The notes: generated by a model from the letters alone, not told the origin. 55,280 bases of DNA from JAKACA01 sp052143575 (GCA_052143575.1 JBKQSP010000045.1:1-55280); one strand, 5' to 3'; positions 16,261 through 24,964 are shown, numbered from the stretch's first letter. A program made the numbers and translations.

Positions 16261-17379
16261 ATGCTCAGCAGCGTGCTCGACATCTTCAGGCTCCGGCAGT
16301 ACTTCAACGTCATCACGCGCACTCGCGAAGTCGTCGAGGGTGTCCGCCAGGACGCCGGCTTCCTCCACGACACGCGGCGGGCGATCGCCCCGCTCCCCTT
16401 CGAACGCGACAAGGTGCTCGACCTGCGTCCCTTCGCGGCGCCGAGGCCGCTCCACCTCGGCGGGCTCAAGGGCAAGCACCTCGCCCTCGTCGCCACCGGG
16501 GGCAGCGGCGCCCTCGCCTCCGTCGTCGGGGCGGCGCGCGCCCTCGAGGAAGCGGGCGTGCGACCGTCCGTCATCTCGGTCTGCTCGGGCTCTTCGCTCT
16601 TCGGCTTCCCGATCGCAGCCGGCCTGAGCGCCGAGAAGGTGGCGGCCTTCACGATCACCTTGCGCCCCGAGGAGTACGTCGACGTCGACTGGCGGCTGTT
16701 GGCAACGCTGGTGCCAAAACGGGCGCAGGGTTTCGCTGGCCTCGTCAAGGGTGAGGGGATCGAGAAGGCCTACCGGACGTTGCTCGGCGACATGTGCCTC
16801 GGCGACTTGCCCATCCCGGCCTACGCCCCGATCTGGAACATCGAGGAGAACCGGCTCGAGTACCTCGGGCCGCGTACCCACCCGGACCTCCCCGTGGCGC
16901 GCGCCATCCACATGGCCATCGCCCTCCCGCTGTTCATCGAACCGGTCGAGCTCGACGGCGGCTACTGGTGCGACGGCGGCATCGTGGACATCTTCCCCGT
17001 GCGCCCCGTTCTCGACATGGAGGAGCCGTGCGACGTGGCGCTCGCCATCAACGGCTTCTACCCGCCTCATTTCGTCGGTGAGGACGCCAGCGGATGGCAG
17101 GACCGACGCGGCAGCATCCTCTATGTCGCCAGCCAGGTACGCACCTGCCAGCAGGTCGAGCTGGCGCGGGCGAACCTCAGGCGCCTTCAGGAGCAGATGG
17201 ACGTGCTCATGATCGAGCCGGTGCCTTACGAGAAGGTGCGCGGTGTCGGCTTCTACCGCCAATTCCTCAACACGGGCGAGTGGGGTACCTTCATGAAGGA
17301 CGGCCGCACGCACGCCCGCCGCGCCCTCGAATCTGCCTACGGTGCCCACGGTGCCCGGGCGAGGTCACTGGCGTCGTGA
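16261..17379 (+). CDS. Patatin-like phospholipase
   Basis: A 372-residue predicted lipid acyl hydrolase of the patatin family. The oxyanion region is LALVATGGSGALASVVGAARALEEAG. The nucleophile region reads SVCSGSSLFGFPIAAGLS, where G-S-S-L-F replaces the classical G-x-S-x-G. The catalytic Asp is in the DGGIVDIFPVRP block (family DG[GA]). About 60 basic and hydrophobic residues precede the domain. The ATG at 16261 is chosen by the shape of the N-terminus; GGAG lies too close to it to be convincing, and the frame is open to 16198, so the start is uncertain. It follows the amt hairpin and precedes the split-barrel pair. Confidence 0.8.
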   Translation: MLSSVLDIFRLRQYFNVITRTREVVEGVRQDAGFLHDTRRAIAPLPFERDKVLDLRPFAAPRPLHLGGLKGKHLALVATGGSGALASVVGAARALEEAGVRPSVISVCSGSSLFGFPIAAGLSAEKVAAFTITLRPEEYVDVDWRLLATLVPKRAQGFAGLVKGEGIEKAYRTLLGDMCLGDLPIPAYAPIWNIEENRLEYLGPRTHPDLPVARAIHMAIALPLFIEPVELDGGYWCDGGIVDIFPVRPVLDMEEPCDVALAINGFYPPHFVGEDASGWQDRRGSILYVASQVRTCQQVELARANLRRLQEQMDVLMIEPVPYEKVRGVGFYRQFLNTGEWGTFMKDGRTHARRALESAYGAHGARARSLAS

Positions 17380-17438
17380 GGCTGCGGCCGGTCGCTCGCC
17401 ACGGCGTCGATCGGCCTTGGCCCACACATCGTGAACTC

Positions 17439-17453
17439 GGGACCTTCAGCCCT
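17439..17453 (+). promoter_or_regulatory. DevR/DosR-like box upstream of the split-barrel pair
   Basis: GGGACCTTCAGCCCT, the best match in the window to a DevR-like half-site pair (GGGAC...CCC). It lies 26 bp before the ATG at 17480. If CACAAT (17475-17480) is the -10, transcription starts near GTG 17489, with the box centre at about -43. Confidence 0.5.
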
Positions 17454-17479
17454 TGCGCGCCAGGGCGCCCCCGCACACA

Positions 17480-17923
17480 ATGACCGCGGTGCTGACCGAC
17501 GATCAGGGCATGGAGATACTCGACGAGGCCGAATGCAGACGGCTCCTCGGCACGTCTCAGCTGGGCCGGGTGGGACTGACGGTCGGTGAGGTCCCTGCTG
17601 TGTTCCCGGTGAACTACTGCTTCTCCGACGAGGCCATCTGGTTCCTGACCGGGCCCGGCGTCAAGCTGCAGGCAGCCGAAGCCGGAGACACGGTCGCCTT
17701 CGAAGTCGACGAGGTCGACGAGCGCGCCCGCGACGCCTGGAGCGTGCTCGTCATCGGGACGTCCACCGTGGCGACCGGCCTCTCCCGCACCGAGCACGCA
17801 GCCCGCGTGCCGGTCCTCCCGTGGACGGCGGCCGAGCGCAACCACCTCGTCCGCATCGGAGCGGATTTCGTCTCCGGTCGTCGTATCAGCCAGTCTGCCC
17901 AGCAGCATCCCCCGCGAGAGTGA
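17480..17923 (+). CDS. Pyridoxamine 5'-phosphate oxidase-family (flavin split-barrel) protein, copy 1
   Basis: A 147-residue split beta-barrel protein of the PNPOx-like superfamily. It shows LGTSQLGRVGLTVGEVPAVFPVNYCFSDEAIWFLTGPGVKLQAAEAGDTVAFEVDEVDE, the form typical of small actinobacterial flavin- or F420-binding proteins, then SWSVLV-type strands (RDAWSVLVIGTSTVA). The start is ATG 17480 or GTG 17489; the latter would be leaderless from a -10 at 17475. Seven nt separate it from a paralogue (17931), so the two form a tandem-duplicated operon. In mycobacteria, split-barrel proteins of this type are found in the dormancy regulon, which fits the box upstream. The substrate is unknown. Confidence 0.85.
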   Translation: MTAVLTDDQGMEILDEAECRRLLGTSQLGRVGLTVGEVPAVFPVNYCFSDEAIWFLTGPGVKLQAAEAGDTVAFEVDEVDERARDAWSVLVIGTSTVATGLSRTEHAARVPVLPWTAAERNHLVRIGADFVSGRRISQSAQQHPPRE

Positions 17924-17930
17924 GGCCGAG

Positions 17931-18350
17931 ATGGATCTTGTCGAGCTGAACATGAGCACAGAGGCGATCGACTTCAAGGATTGCCGCCAGCTCCTCGCCG
18001 GCGAGCGCATCGGCCGCCTCGGCGTCGTCGTCGACGGACGCCCTGAGATCTTTCCGGTCAACTACGGGATGGACGGGGACGGGATCGTGTTTCGCACGAA
18101 CCAGGGCCGCAAGATGCTGGGGCTCTCCGGCGAGGTCGTCTTCGAGGTCGACCGGATCGACCCCGAGGGCCGCTCCGGCTGGAGCGTCGTCGTGCACGGC
18201 CGCGCCGAGGACATCACGCACTTCGACGGCCCACGGCTGCGCGAGCGGGCGGAAACTCCCTGGTCCGGACCGAAGGACATCCTTGTGCGCATCTCGCCTC
18301 TCGTCGTGACGGGACGCCGCGTGCACGCCGGTCCGCTGCCGCCTTCGTGA
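17931..18350 (+). CDS. Pyridoxamine 5'-phosphate oxidase-family (flavin split-barrel) protein, copy 2
   Basis: A 139-residue paralogue of the preceding gene, with the same core order: DCRQLLAGERIGRLGVVVDGRPEIFPVNYGMDGDGIVFRTNQGRKMLGLSGEVVFEVDRIDPEGRSGWSVVVHGRAEDI and a C-terminal LVRISPLVVTGRRV strand. The conserved Trp-Ser-Val-Val and Phe-Pro-Val-Asn-Tyr blocks are retained. The start is ATG 17931, with ATG 17952 as an alternative. It overlaps nothing on its own strand and is likely co-transcribed with copy 1. A 90-bp gap and the MFS remnant follow. Confidence 0.85.
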   Translation: MDLVELNMSTEAIDFKDCRQLLAGERIGRLGVVVDGRPEIFPVNYGMDGDGIVFRTNQGRKMLGLSGEVVFEVDRIDPEGRSGWSVVVHGRAEDITHFDGPRLRERAETPWSGPKDILVRISPLVVTGRRVHAGPLPPS

Positions 18351-18439
18351 GGTAAGCGGCGGCGCCCCTCCGTCAGGCTCACTCGTTTAACCGGGGAGCG
18401 GCACCTGTGTCGCCCGCAGCGCCGCCTCCGAGGTGACCG

Positions 18440-18931
18440 GTGATAATCGTGTTCGCCGCCGAGGACGCCGATACGTGCCCCCGTGAGCGTCAGCACGAAG
18501 GGTTCCTTGTCGAGGTTGGCAGGCAGCAGGGCGGCTTGTGCCGGCCGCGTGACGGTCAGGCTGAGCGAGGTGAGTGGGGCCAATACGAAGACGACGGCCG
18601 CCGGGGCACCGGTTCCGATGGCGAACGCCACGCCGGCGAGCGTCACGGCCTGTGCGCCGTAGCCGGCGAACAGCACGCGGCCGGGGCGCATGCGATCGGC
18701 GAGGGCGCCGATGAGCGGGCCGAGCACAGTGCTCGGCACGAGCTGCACGAGCACCATGAGCGTGGCAGCCGTGGTCCCGCCGTGGCCGTAGGCGAAGACG
18801 AGCAACGCCAACCAGATGCCGAACTCGGCCGCGCCGAACAGGCTGTAAGCAAATCCGACCCTGCGCAGGACGGGATTCCCGAAGGCCGCTCGGAACACCG
18901 AGAGCACGAGACGAAGACGGGAGGGCATCAC
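18440..18931 (-). pseudogene. N-terminal remnant of an MFS transporter
   Basis: About 140 residues of a major facilitator protein: basic N-terminus, TM1-TM5, motif A as IGALADRMRPGRVL, and APLTSLSLTVTRPAQAALLPANL. The similarity to MFS proteins then stops abruptly, near 18510. The frame runs on as basic low-quality sequence antisense through the split-barrel gene. The C-terminal two-thirds is missing and no continuation in another frame is visible, so I read this as a deletion remnant and not a functional half-transporter. Confidence 0.65.
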
Positions 18932-19029
18932 CGTGTCCCGTCTCGAGTCACCGGGGTCCCCGACGGCGTCAGGGTTGCGAGGGGACCCGGCCGCAGCGAC
19001 GGCGCTGCGCTTCTCACCTCATCGTGGCT

Positions 19030-19566
19030 TCAGGCATCGCCGAGCGAACGGTCGGCGGCGAGCTGTCGCATCGTCGTGAGGGCGAAGACGGCGAGATCGG
19101 GGCCTTGCAAGAAGCGCGTCGCCACGAAATGGGTGCGTCCCTGCTCGTGCTCCTGCGTGCTCTCGATGAGGAACGTGGGGCCGACGATCGGCCGGAAGTA
19201 GTCGATGCGCATGTTGGTCGTGGCGAGCCATCTGCCCGGGCGAGTCGCCCGGTCGAGCCCGGCGCGCACGGTCAAGAGAGCGACGAGGTCGACGTAGGTC
19301 GGCGTGAAGCCGCCGAAGAGCTGGCCGCGGGGGTTCTTGACGCGGTCGGGCAGGCTCGCCTGCAGCTTCAGGTAACCGGGGCGCTCCTCGAGGAGATCCC
19401 AGTCGAAGGCGTCGAGGAAGTCACCGGCCGGGTGCCCGCGACCGATGAGCCGTCCCGGCGGCGGTGACAACCAGCTGCGGCGCATCGCCCGTGCGGCCGC
19501 CTCCGTCGCGCCGGCAGCCTCGCCGGTCGCCCCTGCGCGAGCGGCGCTCTCGTCGGTTTCGTGCAT
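19030..19566 (-). CDS. Hotdog-fold thioesterase (PaaI-like)
   Basis: A 178-residue predicted acyl-CoA thioesterase. After an Ala-rich leader of about 30 residues, the hotdog fold reads VKNPRGQLFGGFTPTYVDLVALLTVRAG (central helix) and ATTNMRIDYFRPIVGPTFLIES, then VFALTTMRQL. The usual catalytic N/D and HGG are replaced by NPRGQLFGG, as in many actinobacterial members. ATG 19566 has TATCAC (19573-19578) ending 6 nt upstream, suggesting a leaderless transcript. The substrate is unknown. A second thioesterase of a different subtype is at 37374. Confidence 0.8.
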   Translation of the reverse strand: MHETDESAARAGATGEAAGATEAAARAMRRSWLSPPPGRLIGRGHPAGDFLDAFDWDLLEERPGYLKLQASLPDRVKNPRGQLFGGFTPTYVDLVALLTVRAGLDRATRPGRWLATTNMRIDYFRPIVGPTFLIESTQEHEQGRTHFVATRFLQGPDLAVFALTTMRQLAADRSLGDA

Positions 19567-19605
19567 CTCCCGGTGATAGCAGACCGGAGTGGCGCCGGCC
19601 GGAGG

Positions 19606-20220
19606 TCACGAGTGCGGTGGCGCCACGATCTCAACGTCGATCGTCGGGGTGACACCGTCGATCTCCCGGATCGCCACCTCGGCCCGCACGGCCGATCGAT
19701 CGCACAGTTCCCGATCGACCGGCGTCTCACTGATGAGCTCGACCCGCAGCCGGCCGCCGCTCCGGCGCACGACCGCTCGCCAGGTCGTGTAGCAGCCGGC
19801 ACTCGCCAACACGGCGTTCGCCGCCCGCTCGGCGGCAAGGCTGTGGGCGGGCAGCGGAGCGCTCGCAGCGGCCGTGAGCGTCTCGCTGAGCTCGTCGAGG
19901 TCGCAGACCGCCGCCGCCCAGCTGCCAAAGGGGTCGGATCGCACGCCGCTTTCGCGGGAGGCCACGACGAGGGGCAGGAAGTGCCGGATGGCGCACAGCA
20001 CGCCTTCGTCGGCCAGGCCCGGCGGATCGGCACCCTCGATGTGGAGGGCGACGTCAATCTTGTCGCGCTCGAGCGGGCAGGGCTCGCCGCGCAGGGCTGC
20101 ACAGGTGACGCTGCGGGCGACCCCGTCGCCGCACGTCACGATTACGTGGCCTTTGGCCTCGAGGAGGGCCGCTGCCGTCCTTGCCCGGTCAGTGGCGATC
20201 TCGGTCATCAGGATCTGCAC
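19606..20220 (-). CDS. Conserved hypothetical protein, receiver-like N-terminus
   Basis: A 204-residue protein. GTG 20220 is chosen because AGAGGAGG lies 5 nt upstream; the frame is open to 20313. The first 100 residues (VQILMTEIATDRARTAAALLEAKGHVIVTCGDG, then DVALHIEGADPPGLADEGVLCAIRHFLPLVVA) look like a Rossmann or receiver-type alpha/beta fold without phospho-acceptor residues, and contain three Cys. The second half is a small alpha/beta domain ending in repeated VEV strands. I recognise the general type from actinobacteria, but no function is established. It may be co-transcribed with the thioesterase at 19030. Confidence 0.7.
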   Translation of the reverse strand: MQILMTEIATDRARTAAALLEAKGHVIVTCGDGVARSVTCAALRGEPCPLERDKIDVALHIEGADPPGLADEGVLCAIRHFLPLVVASRESGVRSDPFGSWAAAVCDLDELSETLTAAASAPLPAHSLAAERAANAVLASAGCYTTWRAVVRRSGGRLRVELISETPVDRELCDRSAVRAEVAIREIDGVTPTIDVEIVAPPHS

Positions 20221-20431
20221 ACTGGCCTCCTCTTGGGTCATCCGGGGCGGCCGACAACCGTCCTCGTCGAATCGTGTACCGCCGCCGCTGCCCTTGCCAG
20301 GGCCGAAAGTCACCCAGCCCGACGGCTGGGCGCCTCGCTGGCATCACGTCCGCCGGCGGCGCCTCGCCACGCCGGCGTGCAGGGCGGCTCCAGATGCCGC
20401 GATGCCGGATCCGCCAGATGACCGCTTGGGG

Positions 20432-20917
20432 TCAGTCTGACGGCTCGGAGGGTTGCTTGACGGGCGCCCAACGGCGCACCGCCACGAGGGCGGCGATGAA
20501 GACAGCGGCCGTCGAGAGGAAGAGGGCGAACTGCGAGGTCGACAGCTGCTGTTGGTTGCCGAGGACGAAGAGCAGCTTGCGGATGGCGGCGATGAGCGCG
20601 ACGACGATGAACGGCTCGGGCTGCAGCTCGTGCGACCGCAGCGAGAGCATCACCGTGTGGACGATCTCCACGAGGATGAGGACGAGCAGGATCTGGTCGA
20701 GGAAGCTGCCCGCACGTGTCGTCACGGCGCCGCCTGACCGGAAGAAATGCAGGACGGCCGCGGCCAGCAGCGCGACGGCGAGCACGATGAGCGCCACGCC
20801 GACCAGGACCGTGACGACGTCCTGGGCGAGCTCGAGCCCCGTCATGGCGGCACGCAACTGGCCCGCCCCGGGTGCGCGGTTCCCGCCCTCGCGCCGGCCT
20901 TGGCGGCCGAGGCTCAC
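20432..20917 (-). CDS. PsiE-like phosphate-starvation-inducible membrane protein
   Basis: A 161-residue inner-membrane protein with four hydrophobic helices (DVVTVLVGVALIVLAVALLAAAVLHFF, FLDQILLVLILVEIVHTVML, FIVVALIAAIRKLLFVLG, FALFLSTAAVFIAALVAV). The HTVML and EPFIVVALIAAIRKLL blocks match the PsiE family. The start is GTG 20917 with GGGAGG six nt upstream. The cellular role of the family is not settled. It is flanked by about 210 bp (20221-20431) and 240 bp (20918-21161) of sequence in which I see no gene. Confidence 0.8.
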   Translation of the reverse strand: MSLGRQGRREGGNRAPGAGQLRAAMTGLELAQDVVTVLVGVALIVLAVALLAAAVLHFFRSGGAVTTRAGSFLDQILLVLILVEIVHTVMLSLRSHELQPEPFIVVALIAAIRKLLFVLGNQQQLSTSQFALFLSTAAVFIAALVAVRRWAPVKQPSEPSD

Positions 20918-21161
20918 GACCTGCCTCCCCGAACGACGGGACCTGCGTGCATGGGGGAAGCAGAACGTGCCAGGTCCCTGCTGCCCGAGCTCGGCGACGG
21001 CAGCTTGCGACGTCCGGCGCCATAACCCCTCAGGGCTCGGCGAAGTGGTGCCCTCTCGGCCGTGACCGGCAACGTCGCCCCCAAGTCGTCAGAAGCCCGA
21101 ATCGTATCCGGTGCGTGCGCCGCCTGGTCTGGGCGCAGGGATCGAGCTCCGTGCTCAGTCG

Positions 21162-21533
21162 TCAGCCGTGGGTGGTGTCGATCACGCAGAACCGGTTGCC
21201 CTCCGGGTCGGCGAGCACGGCGAAATCAGGGTCGTCCGGGTACAGATCCCAGTCGACCAGCTCGGCCCCGAGCGACAAGAGTCGCTCGATCTCGACCGCT
21301 TGCTCAGCCGCATCGCCGGCGTGCAGGTCGAGATGGACGCGAGGGTGCTCCTGCACGGGGCTCTCGCTGAGCTCGAGTGCAAGAACAGGGCCATCCCCGT
21401 TGGCGGGCACGAGCTCGGTCCACTCGTCGTTCAGCTCGCCATCCTGCAGCACATAGTCGAGAGCCCGGCACCAGAAGGCCGCTGCCCGTTCCATGTCACC
21501 GACACCCAATACGATCGTGCCAATCGTCAGCAT
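21162..21533 (-). CDS. VOC-superfamily (glyoxalase/bleomycin-resistance-like) protein
   Basis: A 123-residue protein with two beta-alpha-beta-beta-beta modules. TIVLGVGDMERAAAFWCRALDYV starts module 1, and RVHLDLHAGDAAEQAVEIERLLSLGAELVDW followed by FAVLADPEGNRFCVID forms module 2. The D-P-E-G-N-x-F motif is diagnostic. Candidate metal ligands are H in HLDLH and E in PEGN. Substrate unknown. It is divergent from the metallo-hydrolase at 21630, with 96 bp between them. Confidence 0.88.
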   Translation of the reverse strand: MLTIGTIVLGVGDMERAAAFWCRALDYVLQDGELNDEWTELVPANGDGPVLALELSESPVQEHPRVHLDLHAGDAAEQAVEIERLLSLGAELVDWDLYPDDPDFAVLADPEGNRFCVIDTTHG

Positions 21534-21629
21534 GCATCCATCGTTTCACTCGCTCGGGCATCGTGGACGTTGCGCGGCGTCCGCCCAGGAGCCGTCGACC
21601 TCTCCCGCCCGACCCGGCAAGGTGACGGT

Positions 21630-22322
21630 GTGAACGACACCGCCGTACGACGCGTCGACTTCGGCTACTTCGTCCGCCCTGGCGACGAGACCGACAGCGG
21701 TGTCCCCCGTGTCGAGCCATGCCTCGGATACCTCGTCGAGCACCCGCACGGCATCGTGCTGTTCGACACCGGCATGGGCTCGCACCCCGAGGTCGATGCT
21801 CACTACCGGCCGCGCCGGCGGGGCCTGCCAGCTGCCCTCGCCGGCGTCGGCGCCGTCCTCGACGAGATTTCTCTCGTCGTCAACTGCCACCTTCACTTCG
21901 ACCACTGTGGCGGGAACCCGGCCCTCGCCGGCCGCCCGATCCTCACCCAGCGCGTCGAGTTGGCGACCGCCCACACGACGGCGGACTACACGCTCGAGGA
22001 GCTCATCGAGGCGCCCGGCCTCCGCTACGAGGAGATCGAGGGGGAGGCCGAGGTTTTCCCCGGCGTCTTTGTCGTGGCGACCCCTGGGCACACCGCAGGG
22101 CATCAGTCCCTCGTGGTCCGCCGCCGCGACGGCACCGTCGTCGTGGCCGGGCAAAGCCACGACACGGCGACGGCCTTCGCGGCGGATGTCCTCGCATGGC
22201 GGGCTGCCGAGGAAGGGCACGGCGGGCCGCTTCCCGTCGCGCCCGCCTGGATCCCGCCGTTGCTCGAGCTGGACCCCGCCCGCGTCGTCTTCGCTCACGA
22301 CCACTCGGTCTGGGAGCCGTGA
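21630..22322 (+). CDS. Metallo-beta-lactamase-fold hydrolase, lactonase-like
   Basis: A 230-residue binuclear zinc hydrolase. Motifs: LFDTGMGSHPEVDAHY, CHLHFDHCGGN (HxHxDH), VVATPGHTAGHQSL with the next metal His, and FAHDHSVW near the end. The order and spacing resemble AHL lactonases (AiiA/AttM type) and related quorum-quenching or detoxifying lactonases; whether it hydrolyses AHLs is not known. GTG 21630 with GGTGA upstream begins the family N-terminus (VNDTAVRRVDFGYFVRPG). The open frame further upstream is antisense to the VOC gene. Confidence 0.85.
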   Translation: MNDTAVRRVDFGYFVRPGDETDSGVPRVEPCLGYLVEHPHGIVLFDTGMGSHPEVDAHYRPRRRGLPAALAGVGAVLDEISLVVNCHLHFDHCGGNPALAGRPILTQRVELATAHTTADYTLEELIEAPGLRYEEIEGEAEVFPGVFVVATPGHTAGHQSLVVRRRDGTVVVAGQSHDTATAFAADVLAWRAAEEGHGGPLPVAPAWIPPLLELDPARVVFAHDHSVWEP

Positions 22323-22392
22323 GCCGCCACCCTGCCCAGGGCGCCCGCCGGCGGCCCACGCCCTGCGACGCCGTGAGCTTCGGTCCTCCGAT

Positions 22393-22407
22393 GTGACCTT
22401 CGGCACT
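22393..22407 (+). promoter_or_regulatory. DevR/DosR-like half box upstream of alpha/beta hydrolase
   Basis: GTGACCTTCGGCACT shares the exact 13-mer GACCTTCGGCACT with the site before amt. It lies about 98 bp upstream of ATG 22505. A weak -10 candidate CAGCAT is at 22430-22435, again placing the site near -43. Confidence 0.35.
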
Positions 22408-22504
22408 GTTCGCCGGCGTGCGCTCAGCCCAGCATGGACATCGCAGGCCGTCGTCGACAACGTGGCCCATTTTGAGCGATGGCTCGGCGTAGTGGGAGGT
22501 CCCG

Positions 22505-23386
22505 ATGCCGTACACGAGCGGTTCCTTCACCCATCGGGGCAAGCGCCTCGTCTACGACAGCTACGGCGAGGGCGACCGGCTGCTCGTGTACCTTCACGGC
22601 CTCCTGCTCGATTCCGAGATAAACCGCGGAATCGCCGAAGCGCTCGCCGCTCGCGGCAATCGCGTCGTGCTCCTCGATCTCCTCGGCCACGGACGCAGCG
22701 ACAAGCCGCGCCACGCCTCCGCCTACCGGATGGACACCTACGCCACGCAAGTCTTCGCCCTCCTCGATGAGCTCGGCGCCGAGGAGGCGGTGATCGGAGG
22801 CATGTCACTCGGCGCCAACGTGAGCCTGTTCGCCGCCGATCACCACCCACATCGAGTCAAGGGCCTCGTCCTCGAGATGCCCGTGCTGGAACGGGCGGTG
22901 CCGTCGGCCGCCTCCGTCTTCGTACCGCTCCTCCTGCTCGTCCACTACGGCCGCCCGTTGCTGCGGATGACCTCAGCGTTGTTGCGACGGGCGCCGCTGA
23001 CCCATTTCGGCCCGTTGGACAGCTTCGTGCACGCGGCTGCCTTGCCGCCCGACAGCATGGCCGCCGTCCTGCACGGCATCCTCGTCGGCCCCATCGCCCC
23101 CACGCAGGAGCAGCGCTCCCGCATCGTCGCCCCGACCTTGCTGCTCGCTCATGGCAACGACCTCGTGCACCCATTCGACGACGCCGCCGCCCTCGCCGAA
23201 CAGCTGCCGAACGCTTCCCTCGTCCGAGCTCACTCTCCCCTCGAGCTCCGCTTGCGCCCGAAACGGCTCACCGACGAGATCGCCTACTTCCTCGACGACA
23301 CCTGGGGGGTGAGCCTCGAGCGCCCGAGCAAGAAGCGACCGTCGGCGGCAGCACCGGCCGAGAGTCGGCGGCGCCGGGCCGGTTAG
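22505..23386 (+). CDS. Alpha/beta-fold hydrolase
   Basis: A 293-residue hydrolase. It has the HG oxyanion motif (LLVYLHGLLLDSEIN), the strand-loop VVLLDLLGHGRSDKP, the nucleophile elbow VIGGMSLGANVS (G-M-S-L-G), a likely acid in LLAHGNDLVHPFDDA and a late His in VRAHSPLELRL. The C-terminus is basic. ATG 22505 has GGGAGG six nt upstream. The substrate cannot be told from sequence; the lid region resembles esterases and lipases. A DevR-like box lies upstream. Confidence 0.88.
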   Translation: MPYTSGSFTHRGKRLVYDSYGEGDRLLVYLHGLLLDSEINRGIAEALAARGNRVVLLDLLGHGRSDKPRHASAYRMDTYATQVFALLDELGAEEAVIGGMSLGANVSLFAADHHPHRVKGLVLEMPVLERAVPSAASVFVPLLLLVHYGRPLLRMTSALLRRAPLTHFGPLDSFVHAAALPPDSMAAVLHGILVGPIAPTQEQRSRIVAPTLLLAHGNDLVHPFDDAAALAEQLPNASLVRAHSPLELRLRPKRLTDEIAYFLDDTWGVSLERPSKKRPSAAAPAESRRRRAG

Positions 23387-23520
23387 GCGGCACCTCCCCG
23401 CCATCACGGCACCGCCTCGGCAGTTGCCGCCGCAACGATGCCCCGCAAGCGACCTGCGCCCATGGCCCCGGGGGCCATATGGCCCTACCTCGCCATACCC
23501 CGAGAGCGCACGATGACACC

Positions 23521-24891
23521 ATGACAACTACGCAGACCAGCCGCCGGGTGGTCATCCTCGGCGCCGGAGGACGCGACTTTCACGACTTCAACACGGTCTT
23601 TCGGGACGACCCCTCCACCCGGGTCGTTGCGTTCACGGCGGCCCAGATCCCGGGCATCGCCGACCGCCGCTACCCCGCCTCCCTGGCAGGCCCTGCCTAC
23701 CCCGAGGGCATCCCCATCGTCTCCGAGGACGAGCTCCCCGCCCTCGTCGCTGCCCAGGCCGTCGACGACGTCATCCTCGCCTACTCCGATCTCGCCTATT
23801 CCGACGTCATGCACAAGGCCTCGACTGCTCTTGCCGCCGGCGCCAGTTTCCGCTTGCTCGGACCGCGCGAGACCATGATCAAGAGCACGAGACCGGTCGT
23901 GGCCGTCTGCGCCGTCCGTACCGGCTGCGGGAAGAGCCAGACCACGAGGCGGGTCGGCCGCATCCTGCTCGACGCCGGCTTCACGGTGGCGCTCATCCGC
24001 CACCCAATGCCGTACGGCGACCTCGAGAAGATGCGCGTGCAGCGCTTCGCCTCCGTGAGCGACATCGACGCCTCGCATCCGAGCATCGAAGAGCGCGAGG
24101 AGTACGAGGAGCCCGTCCGCATGGGGATGGTCATGTACGCCGGAGTCGACTACGAACAGATCCTCCGCCAGGCGGAGGCCGAGGCCGACGTCATCGTGTG
24201 GGACGGCGGTAACAACGACTTCCCCTTCTACGTGCCCGATGTGCTGGTCACGATCGTCGACCCGCTGCGCCCGGGCCATGAGCTGGCGTACTACCCGGGC
24301 GAAACCACCCTTCGGATGGCCGACGTCGTCGTCGTGAACAAGATCGACTCGGCGGCTGCTGCCGACGTCGACGCCGTCGTTGCCAACGTCGCCTTCGCCA
24401 ACCCGGGCGCCACCATCGTGAGAGCCGCCTCGCCCGTCACGCTCGTGCCCGGCCCGGCGATTGCGGGCCAGCGAGTGCTCGTCGTGGAGGATGGGCCGAC
24501 GATCACCCACGGCGGCATGCCCTTTGGGGCCGGTACCGTCGCCGCTCGCCAAGCGGGTGCCGCCGAGCTGGTCGACCCGCGCCCGTACGCCGTCGGCTCC
24601 ATCGCCGAGGTCTACCGCCGCTACCCCGCCATCGGTGCGGTGCTGCCCGCCATGGGGTACGGGGACGCCCAGCTCGCCGAGCTCGGCGCCACGGCGCGAG
24701 CGGCCGAGTGCGACGTCGTCGTGATCGGGACGCCGATGGACCTCGCCCGCGTCGTGGACCTCGGCCACCCCTCGCGGCGGGTCACCTACGACCTCGCCGA
24801 GATCGGGTCGCCGACGGTGGCGGAGGCGCTCGAGCCGTTCATGTCGAAGTGGGCGGCTGCCCGGCGGGGTGGTACCGAGCCCAGCCGCTGA
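23521..24891 (+). CDS. Cyclic 2,3-diphosphoglycerate synthetase-like GTPase
   Basis: A 456-residue P-loop protein. An N-terminal Rossmann-like half (VVILGAGGRDFHDFNTVFRDD, RYPASLAGPAYPEGIPI, VDDVILAYSDLAYSDVMH) is followed by the NTPase half with P-loop CAVRTGCGKSQTTRRV near residue 140, IVWDGGNNDFPFY, and the G-domain motif NKID. The family is annotated from the archaeal cyclic-2,3-DPG synthetase and occurs widely in bacteria, where its product is not established. The start is ATG 23521. It is followed after 73 bp by a lipoprotein gene. Confidence 0.85.
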   Translation: MTTTQTSRRVVILGAGGRDFHDFNTVFRDDPSTRVVAFTAAQIPGIADRRYPASLAGPAYPEGIPIVSEDELPALVAAQAVDDVILAYSDLAYSDVMHKASTALAAGASFRLLGPRETMIKSTRPVVAVCAVRTGCGKSQTTRRVGRILLDAGFTVALIRHPMPYGDLEKMRVQRFASVSDIDASHPSIEEREEYEEPVRMGMVMYAGVDYEQILRQAEAEADVIVWDGGNNDFPFYVPDVLVTIVDPLRPGHELAYYPGETTLRMADVVVVNKIDSAAAADVDAVVANVAFANPGATIVRAASPVTLVPGPAIAGQRVLVVEDGPTITHGGMPFGAGTVAARQAGAAELVDPRPYAVGSIAEVYRRYPAIGAVLPAMGYGDAQLAELGATARAAECDVVVIGTPMDLARVVDLGHPSRRVTYDLAEIGSPTVAEALEPFMSKWAAARRGGTEPSR

Positions 24892-24964
24892 GAAGGCGCC
24901 GTCGCCGCCGGGGAGCCACCGAGGTGGCGCGCCGGCCCGATCGGCCTGTGGCAGCGTTGACGGC

